A DNA stretch of 64,000 nucleotides from Candidatus Rokuibacteriota bacterium (GCA_016188005.1 JACPIQ010000008.1:1-64000), one strand, 5' to 3'; positions 7,960-15,142 are shown, counted from the stretch's first letter. The notes: generated by a model not told the origin, from the sequence alone. Translations and numbers: made by a program.

Positions 7960-8022
7960 GGCACGACTGCGGTGGGGCTGGCTGCCGTCCGCCGCTGGCG
8001 GAGGAGGGGGCGCGCAGCCTGA
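7960..8022 (+). pseudogene. PEP-CTERM C-terminal tail remnant
   Basis: Reads GTTAVGLAAVRRWRRRGRAA then TGA, the membrane helix and basic tail of the local PEP-CTERM proteins. The VPEP motif and all upstream coding sequence are absent. The flank after the stop resembles that after 11670. Confidence 0.65.
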
Positions 8023-8481
8023 TCAGCGCGCAGGAGGGGCGGGAGCCGGAGGGCGCTCAGCCTGGCTCTCGCCGATAACCCGGGAGGCGCAAGGCCGGCT
8101 GCGCAGTCAGCCTGTGAAGCGATGTGTATATACACGGCACGCGAGTGCACACAGGCTGATTGTTCGTTCACACCCCGCCCGCTCTTGCCGCCGGGAGCCG
8201 CCCGCTGGGGCCCCAGGGGTCGGCGGCCCAGGCGCCGCGTCCGAGTGGGGCCCTCATTTCAGGTCCACGCCACGCCCGGCGTCGGCCGTCCGCGGACCCG
8301 GCCGCCGGGGCCCCGCTAATGATGGCTTCTTTGAAGCGGCTGGCGGTGTCAAGTCGTCGTGTCTCTCCGTGTGTTTCGGGTCTCAGGTTCACTGCCGGGT
8401 AATGGGCAGTGGCCTCCAGCCTCGCGGGGTCCCCTCGGCCTCTTATTCGCGCTCATCCAGGGGGAGGACGCTGCTCCCCTG
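8023..8481. other. Non-coding stretch with a dispersed repeat
   Basis: Holds the 64-bp repeat at 8111-8174; nothing else is recognised. Open frames here lack family features. Confidence 0.45.
8111..8174. repeat. 64-bp dispersed repeat, copy 1
   Basis: Begins CCTGTGAAG and ends CGTTCACACC, an imperfect inverted repeat, with an inner GTGCACACAGGCTGAT. Copies of equal register lie at 11757-11820 and 12794-12852. Copies 1 and 2 follow PEP-CTERM tail remnants. Confidence 0.65.
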
Positions 8482-8751
8482 CTACTGGCGATAGATATCC
8501 TTCCGATGTCTCACGCGGTAGAGAATGACGTCCGCGCCCTTCACGTCGTACCGGACGCGGTACGGCCACACCTCAAGTCGCCACTGGCCGATACCCTGGC
8601 CCTTGAGCTTCTTGATCTTCGATGGGGGCCCAAACGCATTTTCATCGAGACGCTTCAGCGCGTCGAGGAGCTTCCGCTGGACCGCTACAGGGAGACCCTC
8701 CAGGTCCCTCCGGAAGCTCGGGGTGAGGTGAACTGTGAAGCGTGCCGGCAT
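8482..8751 (-). CDS. RelE/ParE-family toxin
   Basis: An 89-residue toxin with the RelE/ParE fold pattern. An N-terminal strand VHLTPSF is followed by RRDLEGLP, the helix VQRKLLDALKRLDEN, then KLKGQGIGQWRLEV and WPYRVRYDV, ending YRVRHRKDIYR. RelE members cleave mRNA at the ribosome and ParE members poison gyrase; sequence alone does not decide which. It follows the Phd-type antitoxin by 5 bases on the same strand, so one transcript is expected. Confidence 0.88.
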   Translation of the reverse strand: MPARFTVHLTPSFRRDLEGLPVAVQRKLLDALKRLDENAFGPPSKIKKLKGQGIGQWRLEVWPYRVRYDVKGADVILYRVRHRKDIYRQ

Positions 8752-8756
8752 CGAGG

Positions 8757-9047
8757 TCAGCCGGCTCGGCGAGTGAGGCGCTCCTTCAGGTAGTCCTTGA
8801 GGGTTACGCTCTTACCAGCACGATGCTGTTTCGAGGCGGCCTTTAGGCTCTTCTGGAAGGCGGGATCGAGCTCTTCAAGAATGTCATCGAAGTCCTGGGC
8901 GTTCAGGAGGACGGCGGTCGGCTTGCCGCTCTTGGTGATGATGAACCGGGACTTCTTCTGGCTCACTTCCTTGAGAAGGGAGCCAAGCTGGGTCCGAGCG
9001 ACATAGGCGGGAACAGCGGTGGTCATAGATCGCTTTGTTCTCGGCAT
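8757..9047 (-). CDS. Phd/YefM-family antitoxin
   Basis: A 96-residue antitoxin. Residues 8-60 carry the Phd/YefM pattern: VARTQLGSLLKEV, then RFIITKSGKPTAVLL and DFDDILEEL, followed by a charged C-terminal tail that would wrap the toxin. ATG 9047 has GAGGG about 8 bases upstream; an inner ATG at 9026 gives the more usual Phd start but lacks a ribosome site. It is first in the operon, with promoter and a 14-bp palindromic operator just upstream. Expected role: operon autorepressor and partner of the toxin at 8482. Confidence 0.88.
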   Translation of the reverse strand: MPRTKRSMTTAVPAYVARTQLGSLLKEVSQKKSRFIITKSGKPTAVLLNAQDFDDILEELDPAFQKSLKAASKQHRAGKSVTLKDYLKERLTRRAG

Positions 9048-9072
9048 CAGGTTCCCTCGGCGGCGGGAGAGA

Positions 9073-9124
9073 ATTGATTAATCAATGTGCGGTCATCTTA
9101 TGCCTCCACATTTCCGCGCGTCAA
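9073..9124 (-). promoter_or_regulatory. Promoter and palindromic operator of the Phd/ParE operon
   Basis: On the minus strand TTGACG (9124-9119), 18 bases, TAAGAT (9100-9095), followed by the perfect palindrome ATTGATTAATCAAT at 9073-9086, in the expected initial-transcribed region. An AT-rich island in GC-rich DNA, fitting a Phd-type autoregulatory site. Confidence 0.65.
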
Positions 9125-9200
9125 GTCCACGTATCGCGCCCTCTAGAATGTTACCGAGCGGGAATCATCGCGCCATTTGCGATGTTACTCTCCGCAGCCT

Positions 9201-9327
9201 ATGGAGACGACCATCGTGGGTGTGCGAGCCAAGCAAGAGTACGTGCAGGTGATCTATCACCGGTATCGGGGCGCCCGGCGCCCGGAGAAGCAGAAGATCT
9301 TGGACGAGTTCTGTCAGGTGACCGTCA
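9201..9327 (+). pseudogene. N-terminal fragment of an IS transposase
   Basis: Encodes KQEYVQVIYHRYRGARR, then EKQKILDEFCQVT, the start of a DDE-type transposase of the group whose members begin with a Y-x-x-RY...K-ILDEFC block. After about 9327 the sequence changes to an antisense TPR-gene fragment, so only the first 40 residues remain. No terminal repeats are visible. Confidence 0.5.
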
Positions 9328-9625
9328 ACAACATGGGCCGACCCCAGGAGCATCCAGGCGGGCACCGCCCGCGGCTGCCGCGCCGCCAGCGCCTCGAGCG
9401 CGTCGATGGCCGGCTGGAGCGCCCCCGCCTGGATGTCGAGCTCGGCCAGGAGCAGGACGGATTCCACCAGGTCCGGGTCCATGTTCCAGGCGCGGGGCTC
9501 GCTGTCCACCAAGACGTGGAGGCGGCAGATCTCCCGCTCGAAAGCCTCCAGGTCGGGGCCCACAGGGGCGCTCCAGTTGGTGCGCACGGCCTCGTGGACA
9601 AAGGCCAGCCCGCGCCGCCCATGTG
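9328..9625 (-). pseudogene. TPR gene fragment with divergent N-terminal part
   Basis: The minus strand reads AVRTNWSAPVGPDLEAFERE, RLHVLVDSEPRAWNMD, then LVESVLLLAELDIQAGALQ, LEALAARQPRAVPAWMLLG. The second part matches the TPR pseudogene at 4094-5048 closely. The first part is not matched there and may be the neighbouring region of the original gene. It is cut at 9328 where transposase DNA begins. Confidence 0.6.
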
Positions 9626-9948
9626 AGGCGGCGAGAGATGGATTTGGCGCCCGCAGCCACGGGGATAAGCGGCGGCTCTCCCGCGACCACGCGTCGCCCG
9701 GGGAGCCCCGGTGTATCCAGACCGCGGCATTGTCGCGAGCCTGCGCCCGGTGCTATCAGGGAGAGGGAGAAGGGCTAGGACTTGATCCTTGACAGCTCGG
9801 CCGCGCCTCGGTAACGTGAATGTCAATCAAGCCCCCGCCCGCGCGGTGTCTTCAGGAACGCAGGGTGGGTAATGCAACCCCAGGGGGTCCGAGCGCGGAC
9901 CCCCTGCACTGTTTTTTCGACCCCGACCGCCTCTGCGCCTTCTTTTCC
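9626..9948. other. Intergenic stretch, nothing recognised
   Basis: About 320 bases between the TPR fragment and the NYN-domain fragment. No gene, repeat or promoter is supported. Confidence 0.4.
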
Positions 9949-10218
9949 ATGGCTGACCCCACGGAGGGCTTGGTGGGGGTCGACATGCGCATCGGTGTGG
10001 ACATGCTCTCGCTCACGTCCAAGGGGCTTGTCGATGTGCCGGTTCTGGTGAGCGGCGATGGCGACCTGGCCGAGGCCATCAAGGCCGTGAAGGAGCTGGG
10101 CAGGCATGTTGAACTTGCCACGCTGCCCCGCGGCCGCTCCTGGGAGCTCGTGCAGGCGGCCGACGTGGTGCACGAACTGGACGAAGCCAAGATGAGGCCG
10201 TTCTTCAGGCGTGCGTAG
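9949..10218 (+). pseudogene. NYN/LabA-type PIN-like nuclease, C-terminal part
   Basis: Reads VDMRIGVDMLSL, then VPVLVSGDGDLAEAIKAV and LGRHVELATLP, the second half of the NYN (DUF88) domain with its conserved D-x-x and SGDGD acidic residues. The first half of the domain, including the first catalytic Asp, is absent; upstream DNA is unrelated. An ATG at 9949 would give 89 residues. NYN proteins are RNase-like; this one is probably inactive. Confidence 0.6.
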
Positions 10219-10288
10219 CAGGCAACGCCGCCTGGACGCTCGCCTGAACACATGGTGCCGGTGTGGCGCCCCTGGTGGGTGGCGCCTA

Positions 10289-10415
10289 GCAGGCTGCTGA
10301 AAAAGGCCCATCTGCTTCGTTGGCGCCCTCGGCCGCACGCTCAACGTACAGAAAGTACGCCTCGCGTGCGGCCGTCGGGCGCTGCCTCGCATCTGGGCCT
10401 TTTTGAGCAGCCCGC
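10289..10415. repeat. 127-bp imperfect palindrome
   Basis: The left arm starts GCAGGCTGCTGAAAAAGGCC and the right arm ends GGCCTTTTTGAGCAGCCCGC. The arms pair over about 60 bases with few mismatches around a small loop (CGTAC-AGAAA-GTACG). It has no coding potential and could form a cruciform or long hairpin, as REP/MITE-like elements do. Confidence 0.75.
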
Positions 10416-10463
10416 AGAGTTTTTCCGCATCCTGCTAGGGACGCGGCGGCATCCTCGATGAGC

Positions 10464-10523
10464 GGAACCTCATCGCCTTCATCCACGCCTCGAGCGCCGC
10501 GCTCAGCGGCACAACACAGGAGC
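10464..10523 (+). pseudogene. Fragment of a PEP-CTERM protein region
   Basis: Encodes NLIAFIHASSAALSGTTQE, which recurs as FMHASSAALSGTTQE at 11540-11580 just before a PEP-CTERM tail. The DNA of the two is nearly identical for about 45 bases. Only this scrap remains here. Confidence 0.5.
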
Positions 10524-10528
10524 CTCCG

Positions 10529-10973
10529 TCACTCGCCGGCCGGTGGTGCTGGGGGTTCGATCCCGCGAAGAGTGTCGAGAAACCGCGTCGGCCTCACGAC
10601 GCGTACTCCCCGGTAGGTCCCGATGTCGAGCAGGTCCCGGTCGCCAGTCACGACGAACCGGGCCCCTCCCTCCGCCGCGGCGGCAAGGAACTTGTCGTCC
10701 TCGGGATCCTGCTTGCTCTCGCCGTGACTGCCCCGGGCACGAGAATGCTCGCCCTCGCCATCGCTTGGAGCAGGTCGGCGACCTCGGCATCGGTCATCCG
10801 GCGGGCGCGCCGAAGCTTCTCGTAGGACAGAGCGCGGGCGATTTCCTTCAGAATCGGCGGCGAGAGCACCAGCTCGAAGGCGCCCCGGTGCCAGGCGCGG
10901 AGGATCCGGTCCTCATTCCGCCGCGGATGAGGGTTGCGGATACGATGACATTTGTGTCGAGGACCACCCTCAA
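10529..10973 (-). pseudogene. PIN-family toxin with two frameshifts
   Basis: Joined across frames the product reads LRVVLDTNVIVSATLIRGG, then EDRILRAWHRGAFELVLS, ILKEIARALSYEKLRR, then DPEDDKFLAAAAEGGA and FVVTGDRDLLDI: a complete PIN RNase with its four acidic positions. One frame break lies near 10925 (an A appears lost) and one near 10735. The TTG start at 10973 overlaps the antitoxin stop (TTGA). Either a recent pseudogene or two sequencing errors; the rest of the gene is well kept. Confidence 0.75.
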
Positions 10974-11257
10974 GCGCTTGCGCGCCGGGTGCCGAGGCGT
11001 GCGGCCTCGACGGCCTCGCGTACGGTCCGGCGGATGTCCCCGGGGCGCACCCCCCGGGTGCGGCCCTGGATCCGGTCCATGAGGGCGATGACCCGGTTGC
11101 GCAAGGCTTCCCTGTGGATGCCACGCGCGTCCGCATAGAAGCGGAGGGCTTCGCGGAGCAACTCGGACTTCGTCCGGCTTTCCTCGCGGGCGATCTGTTC
11201 CGCCCGCCTCAGGAGCGCGGGCGGAAGGGAGATCGTGATGGGCCTGCGCCGTGCCAT
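10970..11257 (-). CDS. Ribbon-helix-helix antitoxin (PIN toxin partner)
   Basis: A 95-residue protein. RPITISLPPALLRRAEQIAR at residues 5-24 and EESRTKSELLREALRFYA give a CopG/Arc-type ribbon-helix-helix DNA-binding domain. The remaining charged helix (REALRNRVIALMDRI) probably binds the toxin. A good ribosome site (GAGAGGAG) precedes ATG 11257. The stop overlaps the PIN toxin TTG start. Such RHH proteins repress their own operon. Confidence 0.85.
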   Translation of the reverse strand: MARRRPITISLPPALLRRAEQIAREESRTKSELLREALRFYADARGIHREALRNRVIALMDRIQGRTRGVRPGDIRRTVREAVEAARLGTRRASA

Positions 11258-11529
11258 GGGGAATCTCCTCTCGACACTACGTTCATGTGTGCATCATAAC
11301 GGGCGGGTCGTGGGTGTCAAGATGGAGGCGCATCTGGACGGGGTCTTGAACCCCTCGGGCCTGGGCTCTCGCCACGGGAGGTGGCAGGGGACGGCGCCTA
11401 TCCCTGGCCGGAGGGGCGTGGGCGCTTCGTTGCGGCACGCGAGGCCGCCGCGGGCGCGGGGGCCCGCAAGGGCCAGCCAGCGGGCGAGCGCCTAGGCGTG
11501 GGGCGGGGCCGGCGTGGCGGTGGCGTTGA
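11258..11529. other. Intergenic stretch upstream of the RHH antitoxin
   Basis: An AT-richer part at 11275-11305 (ATGTGTGCATCATAACG) probably holds the antitoxin promoter on the minus strand; no clean -35/-10 pair can be set. The remainder shows nothing recognisable. Confidence 0.4.
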
Positions 11530-11670
11530 CCTCCATGCCTTCATGCACGCCTCGAGCGCCGCGCTCAGCGGCACAACGCAGGAGCAGGCCGACGACGTTC
11601 CTGCTCTGGGGCACCACGGCGGTGGGGCTCGCCGCCGTGCGCCGCTGGCGGAAGAAGGCCCGCGCGGCGT
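11530..11670 (+). pseudogene. PEP-CTERM tail with the PEP motif deleted
   Basis: The frame AFMHASSAALSGTTQEQADD is followed, in another frame, by FLLWGTTAVGLAAVRRWRKK then ARAA and TGA. Compared with intact genes (GACGACGTTCC-CGAGCCGACC...CTGCTCTGGGG) about 16 bases containing the Pro-Glu-Pro codons are gone, which also shifts the frame. No start is visible upstream. Decay product of a PEP-CTERM gene. Confidence 0.6.
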
Positions 11671-11756
11671 GATCAGCACGTTGGGGCAGGAGCGGGCGGG
11701 CCCTCGGTCCCGGTCCCGCCAAGGGCCGGCTCGCGCGAGATTCACCTTGCTGCCCG

Positions 11757-11820
11757 CCTGTGAAGGGTGGTGCACAAACCCGGCGCGCGGCTGCGCATAG
11801 CCTGATCGTGCGTTCACACC
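11757..11820. repeat. 64-bp dispersed repeat, copy 2
   Basis: Same length and ends as 8111-8174 (CCTGTGAAG ... CGTTCACACC), with GCGCATAGCCTGATCG inside. It follows the PEP-CTERM tail remnant, as copy 1 does. Confidence 0.65.
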
Positions 11821-11899
11821 GCGGCCGCCGCCAGCCCCGAAGGCCGCCCGGCGCAGCCAGTTACGGCCCCCTGGGGTCGTGCGGAGCAGGAGGGCCCCC

Positions 11900-12355
11900 T
11901 CACCTCAGCTCGGCCAGCGCCTTCCTCGCCTCGTCCTTGCCCTTGAAGGCCGCCGGCGAGGCCGCCGCGAAGGCCAGGGCCTTCCGCGCCAGGTCCTTGT
12001 CCCCCGTCCTGGCCGCGGCCATCCCCAGGTGGTACTGCAGTTCCGCGTTGTCCGGCAGCCGCACCGCACCTTCCAGCAGCAGCGCCAGCGCCCGCTGGTA
12101 CACCCCGCGCGCCCCCTGCTTGGCCATCTGGGCCAGGGCGAGCGCCCAGTAGCCGATGTACAGCCACAGGCTCCGCCCCGACGGGTCCGTGTAGCGCCGC
12201 ATGAGGTAGTTGCTGCGCCCCTGCCACTCGCCGATCGCCGCGGGGAAGTCGTCGAAGGACTTGCGGATGGGCACCGCCTCCCCCTGCGACCGCAGGTGGA
12301 GGAGCCCGAGCGCGGCAAGGAGCAGCGCGCATGAGGCGCGCGCGGGGGTCCTCAC
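11900..12355 (-). CDS. EpsI N-terminus fused to TPR-protein C-terminus
   Basis: Open frame of 151 residues from GTG 12355. Residues 1-68 are EpsI-like (exosortase-associated): a hydrophobic start (LLLAALGLLHL), then VPIRKSFDDFPAAIGEWQG, and TDPSGRSLWLYIGYW. From ALALAQMAKQ onward it is the last 80 residues of the TPR protein (GVYQRALALLLEG, YHLGMAAARTGDKD, ALAELR). The EpsI catalytic remainder and most TPRs are missing. It overlaps the exosortase stop by 4 bases (GTGA), the normal exosortase-epsI arrangement. The fusion point is near 12150. Probably non-functional, but the frame is uninterrupted. Confidence 0.7.
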   Translation of the reverse strand: MRTPARASCALLLAALGLLHLRSQGEAVPIRKSFDDFPAAIGEWQGRSNYLMRRYTDPSGRSLWLYIGYWALALAQMAKQGARGVYQRALALLLEGAVRLPDNAELQYHLGMAAARTGDKDLARKALAFAAASPAAFKGKDEARKALAELR

Positions 12356-12797
12356 GCCCGCCTCCTCGCGAGCCGCCCCCGGGCCCAGCGCAGCAGCCCG
12401 TGGACGGCGAAGAGGCCGATGAAGGCGAAGACGAACACCGCCCAGCCCGAGAAAGGTGTGGAAGAAGCCCGAGGCGTACTCCACCCCGAACCACTGGCCG
12501 ATGAGCCCCGTCGAGATCACGCGCCCCGCATTGGCGAGGATGGTGATGGGGGCGGTGGAGGCCACGAAGAGCAGCATCATCCAGCCTCCCGGCAGCGCCA
12601 GGTAGGCCCAGGCCACGGCACCTCCGAGGAGCGAGATCAGCGAGCGGGTGCCGCTGCACGCCTCCGTCACTCCGAGGATGAGCTGGCTCAGGTGGATCAC
12701 GTTGCCGTCCAGGATGACGGGCACGTCCAGGAGATCGAGCGCCCAGGCCGCCTGCTGGGCGGCCAGCGACTGCAGCGGGAAGGTGACCGCGTAGAAG
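12352..12797 (-). pseudogene. Exosortase C-terminal half, truncated and frameshifted
   Basis: Encodes VPVILDGNVIHLS, EACSGTRSLISLL (catalytic Cys), ILANAGRVIS (Arg) and GFFHTF-SGW (His), the three catalytic blocks of exosortases. A run of three A instead of two at 12452-12454 shifts the frame after GFFHTF. The corrected frame ends HGLLRWARGRLARRRA. Upstream homology stops at 12797, where the dispersed repeat copy 3 begins, so the first half including YTHG is lost. The overlap with the intact-looking exosortase at 1-575 is almost identical. Confidence 0.8.
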
Positions 12798-12852
12798 CGG
12801 CGTGCACATACTCGCCGCCAAATTGCACATAGCCTGATCTGGCGTTCACACC
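12794..12852. repeat. 59-bp dispersed repeat, copy 3, at exosortase breakpoint
   Basis: GTGCACATACTCGCC ... GCACATAGCCTGATC ... GCGTTCACACC aligns without gaps to the last 59 bases of copies 1 and 2. Exosortase homology ends inside its first four bases, so the repeat marks a recombination or deletion point. Confidence 0.65.
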
Positions 12853-13254
12853 CTCGGCGGGCCCCATGCCCGGCTGGTGGTCACCTCGAGACGCCCGGTG
12901 GGGACAGGTGACCGCGTTGGCCATCGAGGAAGCATGGCAGTCGGAATTGCGCGCCGGCGCAGGCATGACGGTCGGCGCGCGAATGTTTCGCGTGTAACAA
13001 GCCGTGCACCTGCCTGCAATCCCCCCGTGCGGCCATGTAACGCGTTGCATGCACACTCGCTCAAGGCTGATCCAAGCGACGGATATTCCAGTGGCAGATT
13101 GCCCAGCGCCACGCTGGTACAGGCCTTGCTCCACACCATTCTGGCATTTCGCCCTGCAACCCCGCAGGGGGAGGCTGGTGAAGCGAGCCATGATCTTCGC
13201 GGCAATGCTGCTCCCGGTGTGATCGACGCACCGTAGCAAGAGAGGAGACCGGCG
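12853..13254. other. Upstream region of the first tandem PEP-CTERM gene
   Basis: No gene is supported. From about 13005 to 13140 the sequence (CACCTGCCTGCAATC, GCGTTGCATGC, CTGATCCAAGCGAC, TGGTAC...CTTGCTC) is matched by 14135-14270 upstream of the next PEP-CTERM gene, so this is a shared regulatory leader. Confidence 0.55.
13115..13130 (+). promoter_or_regulatory. Sigma-54-like promoter of PEP-CTERM gene
   Basis: TGGTAC, 5 bases, TTGCT: the GG-to-GC distance is the canonical 10 bases. It lies about 125 bases before ATG 13255 inside a leader conserved with the next PEP-CTERM gene. Confidence 0.55.
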
Positions 13255-14037
13255 ATGAATAGGCGAGTCTTGATGGCCGTGCTAGCTGCGGTGCTGATCG
13301 CGGGCTCGGCCGGGTATCTCGAGGCGGCCTCTTTCTCGTTCACCGCGTCCGACGTCAAGACCGCCATGGCTGCGGCTGGCGCCCCGCTGAACGACGCCAC
13401 CAACCAGTGGGGGCTGTGGGCGGTTCGCGCCATGCCCGTGGTCGGGGGCACGGGGGTGTACACGATCGACAGTGGAGCGACCACACAGACGGGCTGGGGA
13501 GTGGACGCACCCAACGGAGCGTTCGGCGCGGCTCCGTACACACCCTCAAACCACGTCTGGTTCTGGGACGCATGCGGGGCAGAGGATCCCGCCTGCACGG
13601 CGAATCCCCTCTACATGATCATGGACAAGCCCGCGAATACGTTCGAGAGCTACAAGTTTGATCCGCCGGGCACGTTCACCGGCACCTGCACCTCCTCTGC
13701 CGAGACGGGCTGCAACCTCGTCACGGCCGTGGACGACGGCTCGCTTTTCACCGTCAACTTCACGCTAGGTCCGGGCGGCACGTGGGATGGAGTCTGGCAG
13801 TTCGTGGTGGACGGCAGCAAGTACACGGCGGGTAGCTCTAGCACCCCAGGCGTCTGGGTGGCCGACTTCTTCGGGGGGTACGACTTTGGCCTGCCCGGGG
13901 GGCCCGGAGGCGGTCTGACGGGCAACATGGCCGAGGGCTACGTCGTCACCCCCGAGCCGACCACGCTGCTGCTGTGGGGCACCAGCGCGCTGGGGCTGGC
14001 TGTCGTTCGTCGCTGGCGCAACCGCCGCGCCGTCTGA
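13255..14037 (+). CDS. PEP-CTERM sorting-domain protein
   Basis: Exported protein of 260 residues. The signal peptide RRVLMAVLAAVLIAGSAGYL is followed by EAAS; the body is Gly/Asn/Thr-rich with Trp-containing beta segments and two Cys-bearing stretches (DACGAEDPAC, GTCTSSAETGC) that could form disulfides. No domain family is recognised. The C-terminus TPEPTTLLLWG, a hydrophobic helix and RRWRNRRAV is the exosortase signal. Ribosome site GAGGAGACC precedes ATG 13255. It forms a tandem pair with 14333-15142: flanks, signal peptide and tail are alike but the centres are unrelated. A sigma-54-like promoter lies upstream. Confidence 0.88.
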   Translation: MNRRVLMAVLAAVLIAGSAGYLEAASFSFTASDVKTAMAAAGAPLNDATNQWGLWAVRAMPVVGGTGVYTIDSGATTQTGWGVDAPNGAFGAAPYTPSNHVWFWDACGAEDPACTANPLYMIMDKPANTFESYKFDPPGTFTGTCTSSAETGCNLVTAVDDGSLFTVNFTLGPGGTWDGVWQFVVDGSKYTAGSSSTPGVWVADFFGGYDFGLPGGPGGGLTGNMAEGYVVTPEPTTLLLWGTSALGLAVVRRWRNRRAV

Positions 14038-14120
14038 TCGGCGCGCCGGGGCGGGGGCGGGCGGGTGTTCGCGCTCGCTCCTGCCGAAGGGAGGCGATTC
14101 GGTTGGCTGCATCGTAGCTT
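14038..14120 (+). repeat. Downstream flank shared by the tandem PEP-CTERM genes, copy 1
   Basis: GATCGGCGCGCCGGGGCGGG ... GTGTTCGCGCTCGCTCC ... GCGATTCGGTTG recurs after the second PEP-CTERM gene (15143-15220) with few changes. The stretch is GC-rich and partly self-complementary; it may help terminate transcription, though no U-run is seen. Confidence 0.55.
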
Positions 14121-14255
14121 CGTCTGACGTGTCAATGCACCTCTCTGCACCTGCCCGCAAGCTCCCCGTGCGACTACGCAGCGCGTTGCATGCGCGCTCG
14201 CTCGGGGCTGATTCAAGTGACCGAGATTCCATCGGCAAGTTGACCAGTCCAGCGG

Positions 14256-14270
14256 TGGTACGTGCTTGCT
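14256..14270 (+). promoter_or_regulatory. Sigma-54-like element, one base short
   Basis: TGGTAC, 4 bases, TTGCT. It aligns exactly with the site at 13115-13130 but the spacer is one base shorter, giving GG-N9-GC instead of the usual N10. It may be weak or non-functional despite the conserved setting. Confidence 0.4.
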
Positions 14271-14332
14271 CTGGGTGATCGCAGCATCGAATCTCGCGGC
14301 CCAAGAGGGAGAAGACGATGGAGAGACCGGCA

Positions 14333-15142
14333 ATGACTAGGCGAGTCTTGGTGGGCGTAGTAGCTGCCGTGTTGCTCGGCGTGTCCAGCGGCTACTCGCA
14401 CGCTGCGACGGTCGTGGTGGATCCCCTCAACCCGAATGGATGGGCTTTCCAGGTAACATCGGCCGATGGGATCGGGGCCTTCGTCGGGGGTCCCGGCACT
14501 CCGCCACTGGGATCCGGCAGTGCGCGGTTGTTCACGGGGACACACGGCGACGACTCCGCGCAGATCCGGACCCCCACCTACAACGGCGTGTCCTTGAGCA
14601 GCCTGACGCAGCTGGCCTACAGCACCCATGTCACGAGCTGGAATGGGCAGCAGGCGCCGTACATCATCCTCAACGTTGACCTCGACGCCAACGGCAGCGT
14701 GGATGATCTTCTGTTCTTCGAGCCCGCGTATCAGAATCCCGTGGACGGGAACCCCGCTCTGCCGAATCAAGGCACGGCTTCAACAGGAGTCTGGCAGACG
14801 TGGGACGCCTTGTCGGGCGGCTGGTGGTCCTTGAACAGCATCGCGGGGGCCACCCCGGGCACGGGTGTCAAGTCACTCGGCGATTACCTGGCGGTAGAGT
14901 CCGGAGCCATGCTCTCGACCACCGCATTGGGCGCGGTGCGCTTGGTGACAGGGTTCGCGTCGGCGCCGGATGTCTTCGACGGCAACGTGGACAAGTTCGT
15001 CATCGCCGTCAGCGGGAGCGAGACGATCTACGACTTCGAGGCCGCAGCCCCGGTGCCCGAGCCGACCACGCTGCTGCTCTGGGGCACGACGGCGGTGGGG
15101 CTTGCCGCCGTACGCCGCTGGCGCAACCGCCGCGCCGTCTGA
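14333..15142 (+). CDS. PEP-CTERM sorting-domain protein
   Basis: Exported protein of about 269 residues. Signal peptide RRVLVGVVAAVLLGVSSGY then SHAA. The body is beta-rich; DLDANGSVDDLLFFEP near residue 120 is a Ca-binding-like acidic loop, and the rest (GGWWSLNSIAG, FDGNVDKFVIAVSG) resembles uncharacterised PEP-CTERM ectodomains. It ends VPEPTTLLLWG, hydrophobic helix, RRWRNRRAV. ATG 14333 is chosen because GAGAGACCGGC-ATG aligns with the start of the sister gene; ATG 14318, five codons upstream, is the alternative. Expected to be anchored or released at the surface by exosortase. Confidence 0.88.
   Translation: MTRRVLVGVVAAVLLGVSSGYSHAATVVVDPLNPNGWAFQVTSADGIGAFVGGPGTPPLGSGSARLFTGTHGDDSAQIRTPTYNGVSLSSLTQLAYSTHVTSWNGQQAPYIILNVDLDANGSVDDLLFFEPAYQNPVDGNPALPNQGTASTGVWQTWDALSGGWWSLNSIAGATPGTGVKSLGDYLAVESGAMLSTTALGAVRLVTGFASAPDVFDGNVDKFVIAVSGSETIYDFEAAAPVPEPTTLLLWGTTAVGLAAVRRWRNRRAV

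Noticed and set aside
9949-10218. NYN fragment as a complete small nuclease
   Set aside because: The first half of the domain with the first catalytic Asp is missing and upstream DNA is unrelated.
8111-12852. 59-64-bp repeats as integron attC sites
   Set aside because: Length fits, but the GTTRRRY and RYYYAAC core sites are absent and no integrase is seen.
12860-12990. Plus-strand reading EEAWQSELRAGAGMTVGARM as a gene end
   Set aside because: It has no start or recognisable family and lies in the PEP-CTERM leader region; too little to support a gene.
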